Of a DNA stretch of 53,097 bases, positions 35,455 to 43,442 are shown one piece after another (the first letter of the stretch is position 1; every line of letters begins with the position of its first letter). The stretch lies in NCBI GenBank assembly GCA_002299915.1, contig DBOG01000074.1:1-53097 (forward strand). Direction: 5' to 3'. The notes beneath the pieces were generated by a model. That model worked only from the letters and a program-made list of their open reading frames with translations. It had not been told where the DNA came from and did no database searches. The DNA comes from Proteobacteria bacterium UBA652. Lineage in GTDB: Bacteria; Pseudomonadota; Gammaproteobacteria; Nitrosococcales; Methylophagaceae. Made by a program: the position numbers and the translations under genes.

Positions 35455-36353
35455 TAGAAGTAGCCCTCCTGCTTTTTCTTCTCCATTGAACCAGATTCAT
35501 CATGATCAATGGCGCGGCCTTGCCGTTCTGAGGTGGTGGCCAGCAACATTTCTTGAATAATATCGGGCAAGGTTTGGGCGTTGGATTCCACCGCACCGGT
35601 CAGTGGATAACAGCCTAACGTTCTAAACCGCACTTGCTCCATTTTAGGCACTTCGCCTGCTGCTAATCGCATCCTGTCATCATCGACCATGATCTTTAAA
35701 CCATTGCGCTCCACCACGGGACGCTCCGCCGCATAATAGAGCGGTACAATGGGGATATCCTCTAAATGAATATATTGCCAAATATCCAGCTCTGTCCAGT
35801 TTGATAAGGGAAACACCCGAATACTTTCACCTTGATTAACCTTGCTGTTATAAATATTCCATAATTCTGGACGCTGTTGTTTTGGATCCCAGCGATGATT
35901 TTTATCACGAAAAGAATACACCCGCTCTTTTGCCCGCGATTTTTCTTCATCCCGCCGCGCGCCACCAAAGGCAGCATCAAAACCATATTTATCCAGCGCC
36001 GCTTTCAACGCATCGGTTTTCATAATATCGGTATAGCGCGCATGATCAAAAGGATTAATCCCCTCCGCAATGCCTTGTTGATTGCTATGCACTAATAGCT
36101 CTAGACCTAACTCTTTTACACGTTGGTCACGAAAAGCAATCATCTCTTTAAATTTCCATGTGGTATCAATGTGCAACAATGGAAAAGGTGGCTTACCAGG
36201 TGCAAAGGCTTTCATTGCTAAATGCAACATCACCGCCGAATCTTTACCCACAGAATAGAGCATCACAGGATTATCAAATTCTGCCGCTACTTCACGCATG
36301 ATGTGAATGCTTTCTGCTTCTAGTTGTTGTAAATGCGTTAGTTTCTTCGTCAT
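35454..36353 (-). CDS. cysD: Sulfate adenylyltransferase subunit 2
   Basis: A 299-residue PP-loop ATP pyrophosphatase. Start ATG 36353 (MTKKLTHLQQLEAES) follows the cysH stop after a single base; longer in-frame extension overlaps cysH and is not conserved. The PP-loop is YSVGKDSAVMLHLAMKAF (about 33-50). FGGARRDEEKSRAKER and the C-terminal RGRAIDHDESGSMEKKKQEGYF are diagnostic. Length equals the family norm (E. coli 302). Confidence 0.97.
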   Translation of the reverse strand: MTKKLTHLQQLEAESIHIMREVAAEFDNPVMLYSVGKDSAVMLHLAMKAFAPGKPPFPLLHIDTTWKFKEMIAFRDQRVKELGLELLVHSNQQGIAEGINPFDHARYTDIMKTDALKAALDKYGFDAAFGGARRDEEKSRAKERVYSFRDKNHRWDPKQQRPELWNIYNSKVNQGESIRVFPLSNWTELDIWQYIHLEDIPIVPLYYAAERPVVERNGLKIMVDDDRMRLAAGEVPKMEQVRFRTLGCYPLTGAVESNAQTLPDIIQEMLLATTSERQGRAIDHDESGSMEKKKQEGYF

Positions 36354-36354
36354 T

Positions 36355-37059
36355 CTATATTCTCGTTTGTTGGACATGAAGCCCACACTCTTTTGATTCC
36401 GGATTCTCCCACCACCAGCGCCCAGCACGAATATCTTCGCCTACCGTAATTGCACGCGTACAAGGTGCACAGCCAATACTGGCCACACCTTGATCATGGA
36501 GCTTATTATAAGGCACCTCAAATGCCTTAATATAGGTCCACACATCACCATTTGACCAATCTGTTAAGGGGCTAAATTTCTGTAACCCAAAAGATTCATC
36601 CCATTCTGATATAGGCAACTCACTACGCGATACCGCTTGCGAACGACGCATGCCAGTCAACCATGCCTGCTTGCCGTTCAATGCACGTTTTAGCGGTGCT
36701 ACCTTACGGATCCCACAGCATTGTTTGCGTAAATCAATACTCTCATAAAAAGCATCTATTCCGTGCTGTGTAACGTAGAATTCAACATCCTTCTTATCAG
36801 GAAAATACACTTGAACCTGACAGTCATAATACGCTTCAGCTTGCTGCATTACCGCATGTGTTTCTTCAGGTAAGCGACCTGTATCTATGGTGAATATCTC
36901 AATATTTGGTGTATATTTACAGATCAGATCCATCAATACCATATCTTCTGCCCCATAGCTTGATGCAAAGGTCGCTGGCTGATAATCTGACTCAATAGTG
37001 CGTAAGGTCTCCACTACCGCATCCACTTTCTGTTGCAATCCATCACTGAGTGTCGTCAT
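36355..37059 (-). CDS. cysH: Adenylylsulfate (APS) reductase, [4Fe-4S] type
   Basis: A 234-residue reductase of the CysH family. It has the extra cysteines of the plant-type APS reductase, KQCCGIRKV (about 113-121) and CAPC (about 196), which hold a [4Fe-4S] cluster, plus the catalytic ECGLH near the C-terminus. It therefore most likely reduces APS directly rather than PAPS, in agreement with the absence of cysC. ATP-pyrophosphatase-fold segment SSYGAEDMVLMDL and TGMRRSQAVSR are conserved. Overlaps the TusA-like gene by 17 bases. Confidence 0.95.
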   Translation of the reverse strand: MTTLSDGLQQKVDAVVETLRTIESDYQPATFASSYGAEDMVLMDLICKYTPNIEIFTIDTGRLPEETHAVMQQAEAYYDCQVQVYFPDKKDVEFYVTQHGIDAFYESIDLRKQCCGIRKVAPLKRALNGKQAWLTGMRRSQAVSRSELPISEWDESFGLQKFSPLTDWSNGDVWTYIKAFEVPYNKLHDQGVASIGCAPCTRAITVGEDIRAGRWWWENPESKECGLHVQQTRI

Positions 37060-37285
37060 GCTTTACTACCTCAATAATATTATGCGCCTTATTTTGTGGC
37101 CGTATCTCACACTGATAACCCGCTTGTTGCAAGCTGCCTGCCACATCATCACTTGACTCACCTACATTCACACGAAACTTGACGTGTTCACCGACGGCAG
37201 TCAGCTGCATAATTTCTCGTGCTTTAATATAATGGAGTGGACAGCCAAGCCCAGTAAGATCATGTGTGACTATCCCAATAGACAT
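37043..37285 (-). CDS. TusA/SirA-like sulfur carrier protein with altered CPxP motif
   Basis: An 80-residue small alpha-beta protein of the TusA family: DLTGLGCPLHYIKAREIMQ (about 9-27) with the persulfide-carrying Cys15. The canonical motif is Cys-Pro-x-Pro; here it reads Cys-Pro-Leu-His, so the second proline is replaced. GEHVKFRVNVGESSDDVAGS and GYQCEI follow. It lies within the cysH operon, overlapping both cysH and the permease gene, so a role in sulfur transfer during assimilation is probable but unproven. Confidence 0.83.
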   Translation of the reverse strand: MSIGIVTHDLTGLGCPLHYIKAREIMQLTAVGEHVKFRVNVGESSDDVAGSLQQAGYQCEIRPQNKAHNIIEVVKHDDTQ

Positions 37286-38073
37286 TTCAGCCCCACCCCA
37301 AATAGCAACACCGCCAATAAAGGCCGCATGATTTTATCGGAAATCCGCACACCTAAATGACTACCAATATAAATACCCGGTAATGATCCCATTACCAACC
37401 ACCCTAATAAATGCCAATCAACGGTGCCCACACTGGCATGCCCAAATCCTGCCAAAGCAGTCAGCGGCACTGCATGTGCAATATCAGTAGCCACAATTTC
37501 AACCCCCCGCATTTTAGGGTACAAAAACAGTAAAATAGCGGCGCCTAATGCGCCTGCACCCACGGAAGACAGCGTCACCATCACCCCTAAGCAAGCCCCT
37601 GTTACAATGGTTGCAAGTGCTTTCTGCTTTCCCTCTATACGCAAACTATATAAGGCGCTAACAGCCGTATTATCCTGTCGTGTTTGTAACCAATCACCCA
37701 CCACACCCTTCAGCAATATTGCGCTCGATGTCAGTACCAATGCCACACCCAATGCACGGGTGATAATAATGCTCAGCTGTTCACCCTCTACTTCCAGCTG
37801 ATGTAGTATTACAAGCGTCAGCATCGTTGCAGGTAAGCTGCCTAATGCCAAGCGTCTGACCACTTGCCAATGCACCACGCCATGTCGCCAATAAGACCAC
37901 ACTCCGCCCGCCTTGGTAACCGCTGCAAATAATAAATCGGTGCCCACTGCAATCATTGGTGAAATAGAGAAGCCAAAGATTAAAATGGGTGTCATCAGCG
38001 AACCGCCGCCCACACCTGTCATGCCGACCATAATGCCAACACCTAATCCTGCTAGAATAAATCCCCAGTCCAT
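37270..38073 (-). CDS. TauE/SafE-family sulfite/sulfonate permease
   Basis: I start at ATG 38073 (MDWGFILAGLGVGIMVG), which fits homologues; an upstream TTG at 38100 is also in frame. About 267 residues with eight membrane spans and the two half repeats, the first marked by GMTGVGGGSLMTPILI (about 17-32) and the second by TLSSVGAGALGAAILLFLYP (about 172). Family members export sulfite or sulfonates. First gene of the permease-TusA-cysH-cysD-cysN operon; here a role in sulfite relief or sulfur uptake is inferred. It diverges from the CysB-like regulator. Confidence 0.88.
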   Translation of the reverse strand: MDWGFILAGLGVGIMVGMTGVGGGSLMTPILIFGFSISPMIAVGTDLLFAAVTKAGGVWSYWRHGVVHWQVVRRLALGSLPATMLTLVILHQLEVEGEQLSIIITRALGVALVLTSSAILLKGVVGDWLQTRQDNTAVSALYSLRIEGKQKALATIVTGACLGVMVTLSSVGAGALGAAILLFLYPKMRGVEIVATDIAHAVPLTALAGFGHASVGTVDWHLLGWLVMGSLPGIYIGSHLGVRISDKIMRPLLAVLLFGVGLKCLLG

Positions 38074-38146
38074 CTTGTTTACAACTACTTCCTGACCCAA
38101 AATGTTTCATTTTACGCATTGCTGTATATTCAATCAATGAATAATA

Positions 38147-38176
38147 TTGCATATTGTTAGATTAAAATCATATAAT
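38147..38176 (+). promoter_or_regulatory. Candidate promoter giving a leaderless cysB-like mRNA
   Basis: TTGCAT (38147-38152) and a perfect TATAAT (38171-38176) are 18 bases apart. The expected transcription start coincides with the ATG at 38183, and no Shine-Dalgarno sequence is seen before that ATG. A leaderless transcript is the simplest reading. Confidence 0.5.
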
Positions 38177-38182
38177 ACAACT

Positions 38183-39100
38183 ATGAAACTACAACAACTA
38201 AAATATATCTGTGAAATTTCACGCCGTAACCTCAGTGTCTCGGCTGCTGCCAATGCACTGCACGCATCTCAACCTGGTGTCAGTAATCAAGTACAGCAAC
38301 TTGAAGTTGAACTTGGCTTACAAATATTTGAACGCCGCGGTAAGCGACTGACTGATCTTACGCCTGCAGGGCGGGAGGTGATTCATGTTGCCGAACGGAT
38401 CTTAAAAGATGTCGATAATATTCGCCAGCTTGCCGCTGATAGTCTTGATGATCAACGCGGAACTTTATCCATTGGCACCACCCATACCCAGGCCCGTTAT
38501 GCGTTACCAAAAGCCATCAAAGAATTTGCCTCACATTATCCCAAAGTCCACCTGAACATGGTGCAAGGTACGCCAACTGAAATCGCTGAAATGGCGGTAG
38601 AAGGCCGTCTCGATCTTGCTATTGCGACAGAAGGTCTCGATCAATTTGATGCCTTAGCAATTTTACCCTGTTATGATTGGAACCGATCGGTTATTGTGCC
38701 GCCTAATCATCCTTTATTAAAGGAAAAACAACTCACACTTGAAGCGATTGTCCGCTATCCTCTTCTTACTTATGTGATGGGATTTACAGGTCGAGCACAA
38801 CAAGACCAAGCCTTCATTGATCGTGGTTTAACGCCTGATGTGATCTTCACCGCCACCGATGCCGATGTCATTAAAACCTATGTTGGGCTTGATTTAGGGA
38901 TTGGCATTATTGCTAGTATGGCATTTGAACCTGAACGAGATACAGCATTACACGCACTGGATGCCAGCCACCTATTTGCACCCAGCACCACCCATATCGG
39001 GATCCGAAAAGGTAGCCATCTTCGGGGCTATAGTTATGCCTTTATCGAACACTTTGCATCCCATCTTACACATGATGTGGTCAAAAAAGCTATTAGCTAA
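38183..39100 (+). CDS. cysB: CysB-type LysR transcriptional regulator
   Basis: A 305-residue regulator from ATG 38183 (MKLQQLKYICEISRRNLSVS); the TTG-started extension is not conserved. Winged helix at about 1-60 (ALHASQPGVSNQVQQLEVELG), effector domain after. SIGTTHTQARYALPKAI (about 93-109), with the Thr-Thr-His-Thr-Gln-Ala of CysB, and YVMGFTGRAQQDQAFIDRG identify the CysB/Cbl group, which senses O-acetylserine, thiosulfate or APS. It is divergent from the cys operon, its probable target. Confidence 0.9.
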   Translation: MKLQQLKYICEISRRNLSVSAAANALHASQPGVSNQVQQLEVELGLQIFERRGKRLTDLTPAGREVIHVAERILKDVDNIRQLAADSLDDQRGTLSIGTTHTQARYALPKAIKEFASHYPKVHLNMVQGTPTEIAEMAVEGRLDLAIATEGLDQFDALAILPCYDWNRSVIVPPNHPLLKEKQLTLEAIVRYPLLTYVMGFTGRAQQDQAFIDRGLTPDVIFTATDADVIKTYVGLDLGIGIIASMAFEPERDTALHALDASHLFAPSTTHIGIRKGSHLRGYSYAFIEHFASHLTHDVVKKAIS

Positions 39101-39151
39101 TTACCCCAAAATCCGTTAGAATAGTCCGCAATTGCCGTCATGGCAATTAAA

Positions 39152-39239
39152 GCCTAGGGGTGGCACATATTGCCTGAGATTTTCTTGCTAGAAAGAACCC
39201 TATGAACCTGATCCAGTTAATACTGGCGTAGGGACAGGC
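39152..39239 (+). promoter_or_regulatory. TPP riboswitch (THI element)
   Basis: All conserved parts are present in order: GGGGTG (39157-39162), CTGAGA (39174-39179), ACCC then GAACCTGATC (from about 39197), GTTAATACTGGCGTAGGGA (about 39216-39234). P1 would be closed by GCCT (39152-39155) and AGGC (39236-39239). A separate perfect hairpin AATTGCC/GGCAATT (39130-39148) precedes it. It controls the thiamine uptake operon that follows. Confidence 0.96.
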
Positions 39240-39274
39240 AAGATATTCCCCATGCAAATATGCATGCGTTATCC

Positions 39275-39300
39275 CCTGTCCTTTTTAATTTTAAAAAGGA
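39275..39300 (+). promoter_or_regulatory. Expression platform: Shine-Dalgarno-sequestering hairpin
   Basis: TCCTTTTTAA (39279-39288) pairs perfectly with TTAAAAAGGA (39291-39300), which holds the ribosome site of the receptor gene five bases before its ATG. The first bases of this hairpin overlap CCTGTCC (39275-39281), which can pair instead with GGACAGG (39232-39238) at the edge of the aptamer. That alternative pairing would be blocked when TPP closes P1. This indicates translational control: TPP bound means off. Confidence 0.7.
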
Positions 39301-39305
39301 TACAC

Positions 39306-41393
39306 ATGAAAAAAACTATCATCGTGGCAGCGATTGCCACACTCTCAAGTGCCACTAGTTTCGCCGATTCTACCCTGCTTGAAACCATTACCGTCAATGC
39401 CGATTTCCGCAGCGCAGAAGATCAAAAAACGCCGATTAGTTTAACCACCATTGATATCGACCAAATTGAACAACGCGGTGCAAAGCACCTGGAAGATATC
39501 GTTAACCTCGCGCCCAATATCAACTTTTCCAGTGGTGCTTCGCGGGGTAAATATTTCCAAATTCGGGGCATCGGTGAACGTAGCCAATTTTCTTCCCCAA
39601 TCAATCCTTCTGTCGGTTTAATTATTGATGGCATCGATCTCAGCCATAGCGCGGGCGCCGCCACCTTATTTGATATTGAACAAGTCGATATCTTGCGCGG
39701 GCCACAAGGCACACGCTATGGCGCCAATGCGCTGGCTGGTGTGATTAATCTGCAAAGCACCCCGCCCAGCGAAGATTTTTCAGTGCATATGGAGTCTACC
39801 TTGGCCAGCTACAATACCCGTAGTTTAGGCATTGCAGTGGGCGGCAGCTTAATTGATAATACCTTGCTTGGACGTGCTTCAATCCACCAGCATAAATCAG
39901 ATGGCTATATTGATAATAATTATCTTAATCGTGACAATACCAATAATCAAGATGAACTCACCGTACGCGGCCATTTAACTTGGCTTGCCAGCGATGATTT
40001 CACTGCAGATCTAAACCTACTGCATATCAATACCGATAATGGCTATGATGCCTTCACGTTTGATAATAGCCGCAATACGCTGTCGGATGAGCCCGGTGTC
40101 GACAGCCAACAAACCAATGCTATTTCTGTGCAAACGGGCTGGGATATGAGCAATGCCTTGCGATTAGAAACCAATATTGCCCATGCCGATTCCAACCTTG
40201 AATATAGTTATGACGAAGATTGGTCTTTTGTCGGTCAATTTGCCGATGATTTATACCCTTATAGTTCTTTCGACCAATATCTACGTGAACGCCGTCATGA
40301 CACCGTTGAAATCCGTGCATTATCAAATGAGGCAGGCCGTCTATTTAATGGCAAAAGCGATTGGGTTGTCGGCATCTATCATGCTGTGTTACAAGAAGGT
40401 TTAGAGCGAAACTATACTTATTTAGACTCTCCCTTTACCAGTGATTATAAAACTAAAAACACGGCAATTTATGGTCAATTAGACACTGCGATAACAGCCA
40501 AAACCACCTTGGTTACCGGCTTACGTGTCGAACAGTGGCGAGCGGATTATGATGATTCCAATGCGCTTGTTATTGATAGCGATGAAACCTTATTCGGCGG
40601 CAAGTTAGGCTTAAACCATCAACTGAATGATGATCAATTTCTATTCACCAGCCTCTCGCGTGGCTATAAATCAGGTGGCGTAAATACAGATGGTACATTA
40701 CCCATTAATTCGCGTGATTTTGATACCGAATACCTCTGGAACCTCGAAGCCGGTATCAAATCCACTTGGCTAGATGGTAAGCTTAAAAGTCAACTCACTG
40801 CTTTCTACGCCCAGCGTAAGGATCAACAGGTGAATAGCTCATTAGTGGTTGCTAGAGATGATGGCAGCACCGAGTTTATTGGCTTTCTTAATAATGCCGC
40901 CAAAGGCAGAAACGTTGGGCTTGAAGCAGAAATAGATTGGTTAGTGAACCAAAATTGGCGCGTGTTTGCCAATCTTGGCTTGCTTAATGCCAGCTTTGAT
41001 GAATATGATGATCCAGAGGGCTTAGCTGCGGGCATTGATTTATCGGGTAGACGACAAGCCCACGCCCCTAGTTATCAATTTGCGGCTGGTGCAGAGCTAT
41101 ACCTTGGTTTAAATTGGACTTTGCGTGCCAATGTCGAAGGCAAAGATGCCTTCTATTTCTCAGACCGCCACAATGCCAAGTCCAACTCATATGCCTTGGT
41201 CAACAGCAGTTTAGAATATCGTAATGATGCCTGGAAAATGACTCTTTGGGCCCGCAATCTATTTGATAAAGACTATGCTGTCCGCGGCTTTGGTAGTTTC
41301 GGTAATAATCCAGGCAATGGCTATATGACGGAAACCTATGTGCAACAAGGGCAGCCGCGTATTGTTGGGCTTTCTCTTGCTTATGATTATTAG
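39306..41393 (+). CDS. TonB-dependent outer-membrane receptor, thiamine uptake
   Basis: A 695-residue receptor. Start ATG 39306 (MKKTIIVAAIATLSSATSFA is the signal peptide) with AAAAAGGA upstream; earlier in-frame ATGs lie in the leader. A TonB-box-like ETITVNA follows the signal. Plug: QRGAKHLEDIVNLAPNINFS, FQIRGIGERSQF, VDILRGPQGTRYGANALAGV. The barrel ends LSLAYDY with a terminal aromatic. Being the first gene behind a TPP riboswitch, it most likely imports thiamine or a thiamine precursor; the substrate itself cannot be read from sequence. Eight bases before the YkoF-like gene. Confidence 0.92.
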   Translation: MKKTIIVAAIATLSSATSFADSTLLETITVNADFRSAEDQKTPISLTTIDIDQIEQRGAKHLEDIVNLAPNINFSSGASRGKYFQIRGIGERSQFSSPINPSVGLIIDGIDLSHSAGAATLFDIEQVDILRGPQGTRYGANALAGVINLQSTPPSEDFSVHMESTLASYNTRSLGIAVGGSLIDNTLLGRASIHQHKSDGYIDNNYLNRDNTNNQDELTVRGHLTWLASDDFTADLNLLHINTDNGYDAFTFDNSRNTLSDEPGVDSQQTNAISVQTGWDMSNALRLETNIAHADSNLEYSYDEDWSFVGQFADDLYPYSSFDQYLRERRHDTVEIRALSNEAGRLFNGKSDWVVGIYHAVLQEGLERNYTYLDSPFTSDYKTKNTAIYGQLDTAITAKTTLVTGLRVEQWRADYDDSNALVIDSDETLFGGKLGLNHQLNDDQFLFTSLSRGYKSGGVNTDGTLPINSRDFDTEYLWNLEAGIKSTWLDGKLKSQLTAFYAQRKDQQVNSSLVVARDDGSTEFIGFLNNAAKGRNVGLEAEIDWLVNQNWRVFANLGLLNASFDEYDDPEGLAAGIDLSGRRQAHAPSYQFAAGAELYLGLNWTLRANVEGKDAFYFSDRHNAKSNSYALVNSSLEYRNDAWKMTLWARNLFDKDYAVRGFGSFGNNPGNGYMTETYVQQGQPRIVGLSLAYDY

Positions 41394-41401
41394 GAGAGAA
41401 C

Positions 41402-41662
41402 ATGCGTATTTCAGTCGATATCAGTCTATACCCTTTAAATGAAAACTATGTTGCGCCTATTTTGGCATTTATCGCCAAATTAGAAACCAACCCAAAACTC
41501 ATCATCAAACGAAATAGCTTAAGCACCCAAGTGTTCGGCGAATATCGTGATGTGATGGATTGTTTAGATGCTGAAGTGGAAGCGCTATTTTCTGAGATCC
41601 CAGAAAGTGTGTTTGTGCTGAAAATGATCGGCACAGACCGCGCCGATATCGTCGATGTTTGA
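41402..41662 (+). CDS. YkoF / MTH1187-like thiamine-binding protein
   Basis: An 86-residue ferredoxin-like-fold protein of the YkoF/MTH1187 family: MRISVDISLYPLNENYVAPI (strand-helix start), LSTQVFGEYRDVMDCLDAEV and the closing SVFVLKMIGTDR. Characterised relatives bind thiamine or hydroxymethylpyrimidine. The riboswitch context supports thiamine as ligand. It lacks a signal peptide and is likely cytoplasmic. It overlaps the permease gene by eight bases, and an AGGAGA ribosome site precedes it. Confidence 0.88.
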   Translation: MRISVDISLYPLNENYVAPILAFIAKLETNPKLIIKRNSLSTQVFGEYRDVMDCLDAEVEALFSEIPESVFVLKMIGTDRADIVDV

Positions 41663-42263
41663 TGCTAGCCTACTCAACGCGGTTATCACCGCCCTACTCG
41701 CCTTATCTGGCTGGGAGGTAATTGCCGCCTTACTGGGTATTGGCTATGTAGTGCTGGCTGCCAAAGAATCCCAGTGGTGTTGGCCACTGGCGTTTATCAG
41801 CACCCTTATTTATACCGTGCTTTTCTGGGAAGGCCTGCCTATGCAATCCCTGCTCAACTTTTATTATATGGGGATGGCGGTGTATGGCTATGTGCTATGG
41901 CGTAAGCAAGATGATGTAAATGATAACCTCGCTAGTCATATTCACAGTTGGGGTGCATTAAAACAACTGCAATTTATCGCTATCGGCACCATCCTCACAT
42001 ATGCTGTCGGCCTTTATCTCACACAATCTGCCAGCTCACACAGCCCCTATCTCGATGCAGGTGTAATGGTGTTTTCTATCCTTAATACTTGGCTAATGGT
42101 AAAAAAAGTATTACAAACCTGGCTCTATTGGATAGTGATTGATGTTGCCGCTATTGTGCTCTATGCCCAAAATGGCTATTACGCTACGGTGGTGATGTAT
42201 GCGCTCTATTTAGTCTTAGCCATAATTGGTTTTATTTCGTGGCGAAAGCAGATTCATCCCTAG
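41655..42263 (+). CDS. pnuT: PnuC-family vitamin permease, probably PnuT (thiamine)
   Basis: A 202-residue PnuC-family transporter with seven or so membrane spans. Family segments: WEVIAALLGIGYVVLAAKES (about 20-39), WCWPLAFISTLIYTVLFW and SLLNFYYMGMAVYGYVLWRKQ with the substrate-site Asn and aromatic residues. PnuC members take up nicotinamide riboside, riboflavin (PnuX) or thiamine (PnuT). Position under a TPP riboswitch indicates PnuT. Uptake is by facilitated diffusion, trapping the vitamin by phosphorylation, but no thiamine kinase sits in this operon. Confidence 0.9.
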   Translation: MFDASLLNAVITALLALSGWEVIAALLGIGYVVLAAKESQWCWPLAFISTLIYTVLFWEGLPMQSLLNFYYMGMAVYGYVLWRKQDDVNDNLASHIHSWGALKQLQFIAIGTILTYAVGLYLTQSASSHSPYLDAGVMVFSILNTWLMVKKVLQTWLYWIVIDVAAIVLYAQNGYYATVVMYALYLVLAIIGFISWRKQIHP

Positions 42264-42332
42264 CCAGCCTTAATCCAAGGAGCGAGAAATAATGCTATAA
42301 TCTGACCTTGTTTATCTTGCAAGGAGAGCTCA

Positions 42333-43427
42333 ATGAAAAACATCATCCTGATTGCCCTATCATTACTATTATCAAACTCGCTGTACGCAGAGACATACGA
42401 TCAATATGCGCCATATAAGCAAAGTTACTTTGCCAAATATTATTCTTTTAAGGAGAATAATTTTTTATGTAGCGACGTTTACTCTCATCCTCATGAGCGT
42501 AGCGATTGCATCTCGTTGCAAGGTGCATGGATATCTAAACCCCTCGAGAATAATAAAATTGACATTGCTTGGCCAACGATCATTGAAGATGATGATGGTA
42601 ATCGTTCTATCGATCTAACCCTATTGGACGCGAATATAGAAGAGCATGAAATCAAAGAGAATTGCAACGGTGGACATAGTTATGTTTGGCTCAATGCCTA
42701 TCGTAATGATGTAGTGGGTCAACGCTATCGAATAGAAACCACGTCTGCGACCTACACCGATCTGACCACTGGAGCGGTGTATCCGATTACCGATGGCGGC
42801 AGCTGTGGACAACAAGGGCAGCCCTACGCACTCTATCCCATCTATGGTCCTTATAAAGTACAGGTTTGGGGTGATATTTATCCGCATAATGGCACAACAC
42901 CCGATAGACGCTTCTTTTGGGACCACACGATTACCCCTAATCAAACTGCTAAAAACAAATTCTGGGTAGGCCCTGGTAGCCGAACCAAAGAGGTTATTGT
43001 CCAGCAAGAATCATGGTGGGATAGCTTGCCTTGTGGCGAACGCTTAGGCACAACAGACAGCCTCGGCATTGGTTGCTGGGCACTGGGTAGCGGCCCCATG
43101 GACACTACAACAAATGAGCCAAATGGCCTTAATGTAATCTATGGCCGAAAACAGACTATTGCAAAAGATACTGGCTATGCTTGGACGCTTACGAAATATG
43201 ACGAAATGGGTGACGTTGAGAAAAAAATGGGGATCCGAGAACTCATATTATTAGGGGATGCAAATGGCGATAATGTTGTTGAGATAGCCGATGTTATTCA
43301 AGTTATTAACCTGGTGTTAAGTGGGAGTACTGACATACCGCATGGGGCTGATTGTCATATTGACGAAACCATGACTATTCGGGATGTTATTTGTACGATT
43401 AATAGCGTGCTTACCAGCCCAAATTAG
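42333..43427 (+). CDS. Secreted protein with C-terminal dockerin-like tail
   Basis: A 364-residue protein with signal peptide (IILIALSLLLSNSLYAE, about 3-20). The body is unassigned and rich in Trp, Tyr and Cys (for example VWLNAYRNDVVGQRYRIETT). The tail (about 305-362) is a type I dockerin-like pair of F-hand units: GDANGDNVVEIADVIQVINL and ADCHIDETMTIRDVICTINS. Calcium positions in the first unit are intact; the second has a His-x-Asp variant. The same tail is found on the FG-GAP protein at 48.7 kb. AAGGAGAG ribosome site. No operon partner downstream. Confidence 0.7.
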   Translation: MKNIILIALSLLLSNSLYAETYDQYAPYKQSYFAKYYSFKENNFLCSDVYSHPHERSDCISLQGAWISKPLENNKIDIAWPTIIEDDDGNRSIDLTLLDANIEEHEIKENCNGGHSYVWLNAYRNDVVGQRYRIETTSATYTDLTTGAVYPITDGGSCGQQGQPYALYPIYGPYKVQVWGDIYPHNGTTPDRRFFWDHTITPNQTAKNKFWVGPGSRTKEVIVQQESWWDSLPCGERLGTTDSLGIGCWALGSGPMDTTTNEPNGLNVIYGRKQTIAKDTGYAWTLTKYDEMGDVEKKMGIRELILLGDANGDNVVEIADVIQVINLVLSGSTDIPHGADCHIDETMTIRDVICTINSVLTSPN

Positions 43428-43442
43428 CCAGTCAACCTAAAT

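Noticed and set aside
36354..36428. Longer N-terminus for CysD
   Set aside because: The additional 25 residues are read from the end of cysH in another frame and are not part of the family.
29819..37285. Copper and sulfur genes as one island of recent transfer
   Set aside because: No integrase, direct repeats or insertion sequence seen, and composition looks like the neighbours.
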